64,000 nucleotides of DNA from an uncultured Eubacteriales bacterium (GTDB taxonomy: Bacteria; Bacillota; Clostridia; Oscillospirales; CAG-382). Of the stretch, positions 42,592 through 49,997 are shown in pieces. The position numbers and the translations under genes were made by a program. The number at the start of each line of letters is the position of its first letter. Position 1 is the first letter of the stretch. A model generated the notes under the pieces. The model was given only the letters and a program-made list of their open reading frames with translations, had not been told where the DNA came from and searched no databases. The stretch is taken from assembly GCA_900551295.1 (NCBI GenBank), contig URVJ01000003.1, positions 1 through 64,000 on the forward strand. The letters run 5' to 3'.

Positions 42592-42933
42592 TTAAATTTC
42601 ATTCGGTGCATTGTTTGCATTTGGTGCCTTGGTTGTTTCCATAAACTGCTTGAGCCCTACCTCTACCAAGCCGAGGTACTCAAGCACCTGTTTGAGGGTT
42701 TCGGTGTCGCTTGCTTTAATAGTGGCAGGATCACCGGCAAACGCCTCTATAATTTCGTGTGCAGCTTTGCTAACCTTTTTGCCCTGCTGAACAATACGCA
42801 CGCCGAGCTTTATTTCCTCCGGTGCGTTGCTTTCAAGCATTATTTCGGCTAACATATCTGCCAGCATAGCGCTGGCTTGGTTGCGGGCTTTCATTTCCTC
42901 AAGTCCACGGGGGGGGTTACTTTCATTAAACAT
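42592..42933 (-). CDS. Phage protein of the recombination module
   Basis: 113 aa, mostly helical (EEMKARNQASAMLADMLAEIMLE), with an Asn/Ala-rich C-terminus. It starts with NPPRGLEEM, in which a C8 run (42909-42916) is in frame. Neighbour to the DUF2815 and DUF2800 proteins; no motif is recognised. Confidence 0.72.
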   Translation of the reverse strand: MFNESNPPRGLEEMKARNQASAMLADMLAEIMLESNAPEEIKLGVRIVQQGKKVSKAAHEIIEAFAGDPATIKASDTETLKQVLEYLGLVEVGLKQFMETTKAPNANNAPNEI

Positions 42934-42953
42934 TGTTGTTTGCCTCCTTGTTT

Positions 42954-43286
42954 TTATAAGTTGTGGTACAGTTCTCTGTATGCACCATCAACAATTTTTT
43001 GAATTTTCGCCCTGTCAAGGCGTGCCCCGTGCGTAAGGTCCTTTAATTCACTTAACGCAGCGAGGGCACCCTGGCAGAGAGCGAGGTAGCCATCGGCTGT
43101 TTTTTCGGCATCCTGCCGTGCCTCCTCTGTGTACTTTGCCTCCTCTGCAATTTCCTCTATGTAGTCGGAAATAAACCGGGCTGCATCGTCACCGAGCTTT
43201 TCACGAACAAGACGATCAATAAAAACATCCTTTTCGGTCAGCACAACCTCCATTGTGCCATCAAGCAAATAAACCGTTTCAGCCAT
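42954..43286 (-). CDS. Phage protein of unknown function
   Basis: 110 aa. The N-terminus is beta-like and short (TVYLLDGTMEVVLTEKDVFID), the rest is helical and Glu/Ala/Arg rich. It overlaps the Cas4-like nuclease gene by 8 bp. The VYLLDG start is common among small proteins encoded next to DUF2800, but its role is not known to me. Confidence 0.72.
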   Translation of the reverse strand: MAETVYLLDGTMEVVLTEKDVFIDRLVREKLGDDAARFISDYIEEIAEEAKYTEEARQDAEKTADGYLALCQGALAALSELKDLTHGARLDRAKIQKIVDGAYRELYHNL

Positions 43287-44484
43287 CGTTTACCACCTCC
43301 GCAAAGTCTGCGGCAGCAGGGTTGTAAGCCTCCCGTTTATCCGTAAGCAATGCAAGGGTGGGTTTTCCGATGGGCTTTACCACAAAGCTGCCGAGCTTGT
43401 CCGCAAATTCGGTTTTGCCCATAAGTTTCTCAAGCTCCGTAAGTGTTTTGGGCTTGAGGTCATACAAGAGTGATTTATCATACCCGGCAGCCATAGCGGC
43501 GTTAAGGGCAGCCTCCGTGTCCGTAAAGGTGCGGTTGCTCCTGCCTGCAACGGCTTTCCAGCCGGGAATTGTACCGCCTTTGAGAATAGTGCCGAGGGCA
43601 TATTCCTCAAGGTCCTTGTACCACTTTACAAGCTCCTGGCCCCTTACAAGCAGATCGCCAATTTCGGCATCCGTAAGCACGCCCTGCCCAAAGAGGGGCG
43701 GCTTTTCAGCGTTCTGCGGTACGCAGTCCTTAAATTCCTCAAGTGCGGTGTTTTGGTCTGCACGAGCTTTGCATTTCGCTTTGCCTCGACAAAAGCGGCA
43801 ATGCTCACCGGGGCAAAATGCCCCAAGCCCCATATAAGCCTTTGCGGCAATAGGTTTAATGCTTTCACCCCAAGCAAGCAGATCCTCAACCGTTATGGTT
43901 TCGCTGCTTGGCTCCGTCTGGATGCGGGGCTGGTCTATCGTCATACAAATCTTTTTGATGCTGCCGCCATAAACGGGCTTGTACCGTTTTAAGGCACCGA
44001 GGGCATACAAACGCATTTGCGGGTTGTTTTCAGCCGATACGGGCACGCCCTTACCGTGCTTATAGTCGGTAATGCTCAAGGTATCACCGCCGATCATAAT
44101 GCAATCGCAGGTGCCAAAGCCCTCTGGTACATATTCGGCAAAATCAACCTGCACCTCGGCAGCCACATTCGGCTTTGCATTATACTGCATAGCCCTTTCG
44201 GTAAGGTGCTCCAGGTACAGATCCGAGGTCTTGTCCATCTCGTCCTGGTAGAGTGGGTTTTCTTTCAGCTTTTTAAGCCTCGAGGTGTAAGTGCGTGGCT
44301 TAATCTGCGTAGTAAAGTGCTTAATAACTTTCAGCTCACAAATAGCGTGAGCCAAGCGGCCCTCCTCCGCATATTCCGATGTATTTTCCGGGAATTGCTC
44401 CTCAAAACGAGGGGCTGCGGTGCAATGCAGCCAACGGGCTGCGGAGGATGCCGACAGCAGAGCGTGTTTTTCCGGTGTTGGCAT
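43279..44484 (-). CDS. DUF2800 Cas4/RecB-like nuclease
   Basis: 401 aa. PD-(D/E)xK core: DCIMIGG and ITDYKHGKG (catalytic Asp and Lys), with a C-terminal Cys cluster CPGEHCRFCRGKAKC typical of Fe-S-binding Cas4-like exonucleases. It likely resects DNA ends in phage recombination. A conserved start (SASSAARWLHCTAAP) supports the ATG at 44484. Confidence 0.92.
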   Translation of the reverse strand: MPTPEKHALLSASSAARWLHCTAAPRFEEQFPENTSEYAEEGRLAHAICELKVIKHFTTQIKPRTYTSRLKKLKENPLYQDEMDKTSDLYLEHLTERAMQYNAKPNVAAEVQVDFAEYVPEGFGTCDCIMIGGDTLSITDYKHGKGVPVSAENNPQMRLYALGALKRYKPVYGGSIKKICMTIDQPRIQTEPSSETITVEDLLAWGESIKPIAAKAYMGLGAFCPGEHCRFCRGKAKCKARADQNTALEEFKDCVPQNAEKPPLFGQGVLTDAEIGDLLVRGQELVKWYKDLEEYALGTILKGGTIPGWKAVAGRSNRTFTDTEAALNAAMAAGYDKSLLYDLKPKTLTELEKLMGKTEFADKLGSFVVKPIGKPTLALLTDKREAYNPAAADFAEVVNDG

Positions 44485-44496
44485 TGTTATCCCTCC

Positions 44497-45048
44497 TTAA
44501 ATTGCTGCGCCCAGGGCTCTTAATTCGTTTGCAACGGCTCCGTAGCTTTCGGGTGCAAGTTCTGTTAGGCTTGCCACGCCAAACTTGCCGAGCAGCCCCA
44601 TAAGCTGATCCATCTTTCCGGCATCAATAAGCGCCGAGCCTGCGGTTGCAATCATATCAAGCGTGTACTGCGGTGCAGAGGTCGGAACGGCGGGAACCGG
44701 TGCCACATTAGCCGCAGGTGTTACGGTGGGGGCAGGCGTGGCAACAGGGACCGTGGGGGCAATCGGGGTTGCCGTCTGGGCAGGTGTCGCACTCAAAGGT
44801 GCACCAGGTGCTGGTGCGGGTGTCGCTACCGGTGCGGGGGTAGGGTTTACCGGTGCCGTAGGTGTTGCGGGCTGTGCTTTGCCGCCAACGCCCATATTGA
44901 TGGTGCCCACATTGTCAATGTGCTTGCTGTCTGCGCCAAACTGGTTACAAACGGTGTGCGGGTTTTTGCCGTCAAGTGCGGCGGCAATGTTGTTGAGCAC
45001 TGCCATAAGGTCTGTGGCAGCCGTGATCGTTACTTTCATTTCTAACAT
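44497..45048 (-). CDS. Phage protein with Pro/Ala/Thr-rich linker
   Basis: 183 aa. An N-terminal short folded part (VTITAATDLMAVLNNIAAALDG) and a C-terminal helical part (LDMIATAGSALIDAGKMDQLM) are joined by a ~65-residue Pro/Ala/Thr/Val linker. The two ends resemble a small phage replication protein. The linker probably lets two domains or partners move freely. It starts at ATG 45048 after AAGGAGG. Confidence 0.72.
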   Translation of the reverse strand: MLEMKVTITAATDLMAVLNNIAAALDGKNPHTVCNQFGADSKHIDNVGTINMGVGGKAQPATPTAPVNPTPAPVATPAPAPGAPLSATPAQTATPIAPTVPVATPAPTVTPAANVAPVPAVPTSAPQYTLDMIATAGSALIDAGKMDQLMGLLGKFGVASLTELAPESYGAVANELRALGAAI

Positions 45049-45154
45049 TGTTGTTAGCCTCCTTGGTTATGTAAATTTTATTTGTTTGACAATCGCATTT
45101 TTCGCCGGGATCGAGGTTTGCGCCGCAATCCGGGCAGGTGTGATAATAAGCCAT
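44972..45154 (-). CDS. Small zinc-ribbon phage protein
   Basis: 60 aa from ATG at 45154, which overlaps the stop of the transglycosylase gene (TAATG). The Cys pairs CPDCGANLDPGEKCDC form a likely zinc ribbon. Its 3' end overlaps the next gene by 77 bp in another frame. Such small ribbons occur in phage early regions; a regulatory role is possible. Less certain because the overlap may mean the gene ends earlier. Confidence 0.55.
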   Translation of the reverse strand: MAYYHTCPDCGANLDPGEKCDCQTNKIYITKEANNNVRNESNDHGCHRPYGSAQQHCRRT

Positions 45155-45852
45155 TACTGCTGTACCTCCAGCACTCCGAGCCACTTTTCGTATAGCTCCA
45201 TAATGGCTCTTGAGTACGATGTACTATATACACCGGCATCCCAAAGCCTTTTTGCTCCGGTGCGGCCGCAGTTGTATGCCATAACCGCCAGCCCCTCATC
45301 ACCGTAACGGGTTAGGTTTTCACCGAGGAGCATTACGCCGGCCTCAATGTTTCCCTCATAGGTAAGGGGATCAATGCCTTTGTTACGCAGGTACTCAAAA
45401 TTACAGCGGTTAATCTGCATAATGCCGTGATCGTCTGTCCTGCTTTCGGCATCCGGGTTAAAGCCGCTTTCTTTTTCTGCCACGGCCAACGCCAGGGCAA
45501 AAGGTACATCGTACTTTTGGCAGCTTTCATACATTACTTTTTGCAAGTCATAATCAAGCGACAGCCCCGGCACACCTTTTGGGGTTTCTGCGGTGCTTGT
45601 GAGCTCAATTACTTTTGCGGTTGGCTCATCCGCACGGATCTTGGCAGCAATCTGTGTGCTTTCCGTTATGTCGGCTTGTCCGGCGGGTGTGTGGCTTGTA
45701 AGGTGGTACCCAAAGAGCGTGCCGAGGGCAAATATTACAAGCACAATGCCGATAATTACGAGCCACGCAATACGGTTGTTACGCTGTCTTATTTTTCGTT
45801 TCCGTATGGCGGCAAGCTCACGCTCTTTGGCTCTCTGTTGTTCGGGTGTCAT
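45154..45852 (-). CDS. Membrane-anchored lytic transglycosylase (SLT/Slt-type)
   Basis: 232 aa. A membrane segment (about 29-49) follows a basic start. Then a linker and an SLT domain: AVAEKESGFNPDAESR with catalytic Glu128, GIMQIN (143-148), AVMAYNCGR. It cleaves murein glycan strands. Unusually it is among early and replication genes, not in the lysis cassette, and is tethered to the membrane. Possible uses: local wall opening for DNA entry, a membrane function during infection, or exclusion. It overlaps the antirepressor by 4 bp. Confidence 0.85.
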   Translation of the reverse strand: MTPEQQRAKERELAAIRKRKIRQRNNRIAWLVIIGIVLVIFALGTLFGYHLTSHTPAGQADITESTQIAAKIRADEPTAKVIELTSTAETPKGVPGLSLDYDLQKVMYESCQKYDVPFALALAVAEKESGFNPDAESRTDDHGIMQINRCNFEYLRNKGIDPLTYEGNIEAGVMLLGENLTRYGDEGLAVMAYNCGRTGAKRLWDAGVYSTSYSRAIMELYEKWLGVLEVQQ

Positions 45853-46580
45853 TGTTCGCCATCCTCCTTTTCGGCCGTTTCCTCAAGGCTGTTTAACAGC
45901 ATCACGAGGGAGGTGTACCTTTCTTGCTTTGGAAAACGCCGCCCGGTTTCATAAGAGCGCAAAACCTCAACACTTATGCCGCTTACTTTTCCGAGTTCTT
46001 GCAGGCTTATGCCCGTTTTGGCTTTTACCCGTGTAATTCTTTCGGCAATGTCGGAGGTGTCCGGTCTTACGGATGCACCGGTTGCAATCTGGGGAATATC
46101 CCAACCGCCTTTTGATAAAAGTGCAAGCACGATGCCCAGCCGTTCACTCTTGCAAGTGGCAATAAGCCTGGCAGCCGAAAGATAATCATCCGGGGAAAGT
46201 AACCTCATCGGTGCAACGGTGTCATCGTTTTTCAAAGCCATACCGGCTGAATACACGCCCGTTTTGCGTATCATAGGCAAAACGCTTGATGTAACCCACC
46301 GCTTAAACTCTTTTGCGGATGGCAGCTTGCTTGTAAGTATCAAGCTGTATAAACCGCTTTCGTTTATAAGTACCGGCTTTGTTTCTCTGCCGTTGGTGTC
46401 GCAAATTGCTACCCCCGTTAGCTTGTCCTCGCTGTCAACCCTCTTTGCCAGGGCATCCCTTGTGTTGGCGTAGCCCAAAATGCTTGCCACATCCCTGCCT
46501 ACAAAATAGGGGATGTTTTCAATGGTAATTGAGCGTATTTCGCCAAACTCCGCATTGCTGAATGTTTGCAGCTCATTCAT
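45849..46580 (-). CDS. Antirepressor with Bro-N and C-terminal HTH
   Basis: 243 aa. N-terminal Bro-N domain (about 1-105; PYFVGRDVASILGYANTRDALAKRV and LINESGLYSLILTSKLPSAKEFKRWV), a helical middle and a Cro/CI-like helix-turn-helix (ISLQELGKVSGISVEVLRSYETGR). Antirepressors of this kind relieve phage repressors or regulate early genes. A two-domain form could bind its own DNA sites. Confidence 0.9.
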   Translation of the reverse strand: MNELQTFSNAEFGEIRSITIENIPYFVGRDVASILGYANTRDALAKRVDSEDKLTGVAICDTNGRETKPVLINESGLYSLILTSKLPSAKEFKRWVTSSVLPMIRKTGVYSAGMALKNDDTVAPMRLLSPDDYLSAARLIATCKSERLGIVLALLSKGGWDIPQIATGASVRPDTSDIAERITRVKAKTGISLQELGKVSGISVEVLRSYETGRRFPKQERYTSLVMLLNSLEETAEKEDGEQ

Positions 46581-46830
46581 TTTGTTTTACGCCTCCTTGT
46601 CTTTTGCCTCGCCTTTTAAGGCTTTCCAGCATTGTTTTTTGTGCAAGCTCCGCATCGTACCCGGCACGGCCGTTGGCATCAATCTCTCCTGTGCTGCCTC
46701 GGTTAAGTTCCCGGTAAATCGTGCTGATATGCACGCCGAGTGTGTCCGCAATATCCGGCAGGGCTGCACCTGCGTTGTACTGTTCCTCAAAATGTTTCCT
46801 GTCCTCATAGGTAAAATATTTGCAAGTGAT
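46573..46830 (-). CDS. Helix-turn-helix regulator, first early gene
   Basis: About 85 aa. An IS30-like helix-turn-helix (AALPDIADTLGVHISTIYRELNRG) is surrounded by basic ends. The only in-frame start with a fitting ribosome site (GGAAAGGAGGG, 7 bp) is ATC at 46830. Starting instead at ATG 46899 would need translation through the upstream hairpin. It probably regulates early genes. It overlaps the antirepressor by 8 bp. Confidence 0.7.
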   Translation of the reverse strand: MTCKYFTYEDRKHFEEQYNAGAALPDIADTLGVHISTIYRELNRGSTGEIDANGRAGYDAELAQKTMLESLKRRGKRQGGVKQNE

Positions 46831-46868
46831 AAGGTTTCCCTCCTTTCCGTTTTTCGGCCAAAAAAAAT

Positions 46869-46941
46869 AATGTGCGAAAGGCAATAACCTTACGCACATT
46901 TAGGTGTGTTGTTGAGGCTTTTACCTTTCGCACATATTATA
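46869..46941 (-). promoter_or_regulatory. Early promoter with ATGTGCGAAAGG-type operator repeats
   Basis: On the minus strand a TATAAT box (46941-46936) is followed directly by ATGTGCGAAAGG. An imperfect palindrome ATGTGCGTAAGG-TTATTG-CCTTTCGCACAT (about 46898-46869) follows, then TTATTTTTTTT. So three half-sites of one motif surround the leader of the early operon. They could be operators for a repressor or an attenuator hairpin. The -35 region is poor and an A10 tract lies upstream. Confidence 0.65.
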
Positions 46942-46977
46942 AAACTCTTTTTTTTTTGAGAAATTTTGCAAAACCAC
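46942..46977. other. Right edge of the phage block
   Basis: The early promoter of the phage ends near 46945 and the bacterial tRNA promoter begins at 46978. Between them is mostly an A/T tract (T10). No integrase, inverted ends or direct repeats matching the left edge were seen, so this may be an integration edge or an assembly join. Confidence 0.5.
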
Positions 46978-47006
46978 TTGACAAGTACGTTTGTTTTTGA
47001 TATAAT
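46978..47006 (+). promoter_or_regulatory. Promoter of the tRNA-Met/tRNA-Glu operon
   Basis: Consensus TTGACA (46978-46983), 17-bp spacer, TATAAT (47001-47006). The first tRNA begins 48 bp downstream. Confidence 0.93.
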
Positions 47007-47053
47007 AGTCAAGCAGTCTTGAGGGAGCAAGAACCGAGAGCGGCAATAAACAT

Positions 47054-47130
47054 GGCGGAATAGCTCAGCTGGCTAGAGCATTCGGTTCATACCCGACAGG
47101 TCGTTGGTTCAAATCCGACTTCCGCTACCA
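47054..47130 (+). tRNA. tRNA-Met (CAT)
   Basis: Cloverleaf read by eye: acceptor GGCGGAA / TTCCGCT, D stem GCTC / GAGC, anticodon loop TTCATAC (anticodon CAT), T arm GTTGG-TTCAAAT-CCGAC, encoded CCA. Confidence 0.93.
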
Positions 47131-47161
47131 AGGCTGTCCGTAAAGTCGGACGGCATTATCC

Positions 47162-47236
47162 GGCCCGTTGGTCAAGCGGTTAAGACACGGCCCTTTCACG
47201 GCTGTAACATGGGTTCGATTCCCGTACGGGTCACCA
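47162..47236 (+). tRNA. tRNA-Glu (TTC)
   Basis: Acceptor GGCCCGT / ACGGGTC, anticodon loop CTTTCAC (anticodon TTC), T loop TTCGATT, encoded CCA. Same operon as tRNA-Met, 31 bp apart. Confidence 0.93.
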
Positions 47237-47243
47237 CTGAAGA

Positions 47244-47270
47244 AGCATTTGCAAAAGCAAGTGCTTTTTT
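47244..47270 (+). terminator. Terminator of the tRNA operon
   Basis: Stem AGCATTTGC / GCAAGTGCT with a 4-nt loop, then TTTTTT. Confidence 0.85.
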
Positions 47271-47413
47271 CTTTGCAAAAATTTCTTTTTCACGGTTTTG
47301 CACCGTGATTTTTTTATTTTCGCAGATACTTTTGCGCACGTTAAGAGTAATTATTTGCGAAAACTTACGCATATCAGCAAATACAATTTTTCCTATATGT
47401 TGACTCCTTTTAT

Positions 47414-47440
47414 AAAGAAAAAACCGCCTTTACGGCGGTG
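47414..47440 (-). terminator. Terminator of the HD-domain gene
   Basis: On the minus strand, ACCGCC / GGCGGT stem with a 5-nt loop followed by a TTTTTTC tract, 16 bp after the stop codon at 47456. Confidence 0.85.
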
Positions 47441-47455
47441 TAGTTCATATTTTAT

Positions 47456-47911
47456 CTATGCATTTACTTTGGCACGGTATTTTGACAGCGTTTCTTTCAG
47501 CGCGCACAGCTTATCCGCAAGGCAGACGATAAAGCTTTCCTTATATTTCGGAGGCTTTATATTGAGCGGAAACATATGCTTTGAAATAATATCGCGTTCT
47601 ATGTCGTTTAAGGAAAAATCCCTTTCGGCATTTCTGAGCGCTATCTTGGCGTGCACGAAACCGTGAAGTCCCTGCGGAGGACGTTTCAAGTGCCAGTCAT
47701 ACAGAAAATAGTCATGCAAAAGCGCGCCGCGCACCATGCTGCGTTCGTCTACTTTAAATCCGAAAAAGCGCGATATGGCAATGCTAAGCGCCGCGACGTT
47801 GACGGAGTGTGTATAGCAGCTTATATTGCTGTGCTGTATGTATTTGCGTTCGCGCCGCATACCGGGAGATTTCAGAATCCCGTTTCCGTAGCGTACAACA
47901 TCTTTTTTCAT
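47456..47911 (-). CDS. HD-domain phosphohydrolase-like protein
   Basis: 151 aa from ATG at 47911 (AAAGGTGAT before). It has the HD pattern: ALLHDYFLYDWHL carries the His-Asp pair, and GFVHAKIALRNAE plus FIVCLADKLCAL supply later metal ligands. HD proteins hydrolyse phosphate esters or nucleotides. The substrate is unknown. It lies alone, convergent with the tRNA operon. Confidence 0.85.
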   Translation of the reverse strand: MKKDVVRYGNGILKSPGMRRERKYIQHSNISCYTHSVNVAALSIAISRFFGFKVDERSMVRGALLHDYFLYDWHLKRPPQGLHGFVHAKIALRNAERDFSLNDIERDIISKHMFPLNIKPPKYKESFIVCLADKLCALKETLSKYRAKVNA

Positions 47912-48028
47912 TATATATATCACCTTTGAATATTTGCAATTATTGATTTATGCTTTATAATATCACATATGCGCCTTTTTTGCAATAGAGTGCTGTATTA
48001 ATAATTCTTAAAATTTTATACATCGGTG

Positions 48029-48068
48029 AAAAAAACTGCCGCAGGATACATTTAAATCCATACGGCAG
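48029..48068 (-). terminator. Terminator of the CNNM/CBS protein gene
   Basis: On the minus strand, CTGCCGTATGGAT / ATGTATCCTGCGGCAG with a short A/T loop, then TTTTTTT; 45 bp after the stop at 48113. Confidence 0.85.
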
Positions 48069-48112
48069 AACTTTATTGCTTAATTTGCGCGGTTTTAACG
48101 GGCATCTGCGAT

Positions 48113-49519
48113 TCAGTCGCCGTTCTTATCCTTTAAGTCCTTATCTTTATCCTTTTCTTTTTCTTTGTCGGACTTCTTATCGTCATCTTCTTCCTCGTCC
48201 TGAGGTTCGCTTACGACGACAATGCAGTTTTCTATTCTGTGTTCCTTTATCTCGGTAACGCTTATATGAAGTCTGTCGATGTCAATATCAAACGTTGTTC
48301 CGTCGTCGGGAACCGAGCCGTATGAGCTGAATACAAATCCGCCGAAAGTATCGTTTTCCTCTACGGGAAGTTCGACGCCGAGTTCTTCGGAAACCTCGTC
48401 AAGAGGTGCACAGCCCTGTATACGCCAGGTATTCTCGCCTATCTTTTCGATCTCAAGCTGTTCTTCTTCGGGCGTCGTTTCGGTCTCAAGGTCGCCGACA
48501 AGCTGTTCGAGAAGGTCGTTCATTGTGACGACGCCCGCCGTTCCGCCGTACTCGTCGAGAACTACCGCAAAGTGATTTCTTGTTTCCTTCATCTGACGCA
48601 GCAGCACGTCTGCGTGTATGCTTTCGGGTATAAAGTATGCAGGCTTTACGGCATTTTTCATAACGGCGTCTTTATCCGTTTTATCCGCAAGTCTGAAATA
48701 GTCCTTTGTGTTGAGTATTCCGACTACCTTATCCACGGTTTCGTCGCAAACCGGATAAATGGAGTGGCGCGTATCATGAATGGTCTTTTCCCATTCTTCA
48801 AGCGATTCTTCAAGGTAGAGTATATCGAGATCTGTTCTGTGGGTGCAGAACTCTCCGACGGTGAGATCGTCAAACTCAAATACGTTCTGAATAATATCCT
48901 TTTCGTCAACGTCGATTACGCCCTTTTCCGAACCTGTATCAACCATCATTCGGATCTCTTCCTCGCTGACCTCGTCCTCATCTGAATTGGGGTCTATTCC
49001 GCAGAGTCTGAGTACGGCGTTTGTAGACTTTGTGAGTATAAACACGACAGGTGCGAATATTTTTGAAATAAAGTAGACAAGCGACGAAATTCCGAGTGCG
49101 ATAGAATCCGTTTTCTTCATTGCAACGCGTTTCGGTACAAGCTCGCCGAATATAAGCGTGATATACGAAAGAACAAGCGTTGTTATTATAACCGCAACGG
49201 AATTCAGCGTTCCTTTCATGGTTTCGGGTGCGCCGAGGATTATAAGTCCCTTTACTATGTATTCGGAAAAGTTATTTGCCGCAAATGCAGAACCCAAAAA
49301 TCCCGAAAGGGTTATAGCTATCTGTATGGTAGCCAGGAATTTTGCCGGCTCTGCCGTAAGCTTTGAAAGCTTTTTTGCCCTCTTATTACCCTGTTCGGCA
49401 AGGTTTGAGAGCTTTGTCTGATTCATTGATATTACCGCGATCTCCGCACAGGCAAAAATCGCATTGAAGCCTATAAGTATAAACTGAAAAATCAAAGGCC
49501 ATAACAATCGGTCTGCCAA
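48113..49519 (-). CDS. CNNM/CBS-domain transporter-like protein (HlyC/CorC family)
   Basis: 468 aa. An N-terminal CNNM membrane domain (residues 1-200: FQFILIGFNAIFACAEIAVISMN, TIQIAITLSGFLGSAFAA, FGELVPKRVAMKK), two CBS domains (about 210-335: KGVIDVDEKDIIQNVFEFDD, VVLDEYGGTAGVVTMND) and a C-terminal CorC/HlyC ligand domain. The family handles divalent cations, especially Mg export. The tail is a long Glu/Asp/Lys stretch. The start is TTG at 49519 after AGGAGG. Confidence 0.92.
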   Translation of the reverse strand: MADRLLWPLIFQFILIGFNAIFACAEIAVISMNQTKLSNLAEQGNKRAKKLSKLTAEPAKFLATIQIAITLSGFLGSAFAANNFSEYIVKGLIILGAPETMKGTLNSVAVIITTLVLSYITLIFGELVPKRVAMKKTDSIALGISSLVYFISKIFAPVVFILTKSTNAVLRLCGIDPNSDEDEVSEEEIRMMVDTGSEKGVIDVDEKDIIQNVFEFDDLTVGEFCTHRTDLDILYLEESLEEWEKTIHDTRHSIYPVCDETVDKVVGILNTKDYFRLADKTDKDAVMKNAVKPAYFIPESIHADVLLRQMKETRNHFAVVLDEYGGTAGVVTMNDLLEQLVGDLETETTPEEEQLEIEKIGENTWRIQGCAPLDEVSEELGVELPVEENDTFGGFVFSSYGSVPDDGTTFDIDIDRLHISVTEIKEHRIENCIVVVSEPQDEEEDDDKKSDKEKEKDKDKDLKDKNGD

Positions 49520-49607
49520 GATTATTTCCTCCTGAAATCAACTTATTAATAATATGATGTTTTTTGTCTTGTTTATGCGCCGCAATGCTGTGAATTTAAC
49601 GTGCCTG

Positions 49608-49751
49608 TCAGCTCAATATCCTTTTAAAGCACAAAAAGACACACCTGTGCAAAAAATCACACAGATATGCCTTATATTCAACAACATTTATGATGTTTGC
49701 AGTGTTTCGGTTATCGTCGCTACTGCCGCCGTCGTCCATGTTTACGTACAT
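49608..49751 (-). CDS. Possible small protein in the CNNM leader
   Basis: 47 codons from ATG at 49751, with AAGGAGT nearly on top of the start and a second ATG (49739) at normal distance. Residues begin MYVNMDDGG and end in a Cys/Phe-rich hydrophobic stretch (CDFLHRCVFLCFKRILS). It may be a leader peptide. Not conclusive; no match is known to me. Confidence 0.35.
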   Translation of the reverse strand: MYVNMDDGGSSDDNRNTANIINVVEYKAYLCDFLHRCVFLCFKRILS

Positions 49752-49907
49752 ACTCCTTCAGATAAAGTTTAGTCTATCATACCACAGCCGCGCAAAATTG
49801 TCAAGGGAATTTTAAATATTTTCTGTGTTCTCAGCATTTCAGCTTAATTGATTTTTATTTCCGCTGCTGTTTTCGCCGCATTTTTCCAAAAAAATACAGC
49901 AAAATAC

Positions 49908-49936
49908 TTGTAATGTATGCCGTATGGTGTTATAAT
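49908..49936 (+). promoter_or_regulatory. Promoter of the nadB-nadC operon
   Basis: TTGTAA (49908-49913), 17-bp spacer, TATAAT (49931-49936), 62 bp before nadB. No NiaR operator could be identified by eye. Confidence 0.7.
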
Positions 49937-49997
49937 AAAATAAGTATACGGTCTGAAAAGGCGGAAATTGTCATTTATCCGCAAAAAATAACCGTCA

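Larger units (their letters stand above)
49520..49997. other. Intergenic region between the CNNM gene and nadB
   Basis: Holds a minus-strand promoter TTGACA (49804-49799), 17 bp, TATGAT (49781-49776), feeding the CNNM gene, and a possible small ORF (49751-49608). It also holds a plus-strand promoter TTGTAA (49908-49913), 17 bp, TATAAT (49931-49936) for nadB. No M-box-like structure was recognised. Confidence 0.75.
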
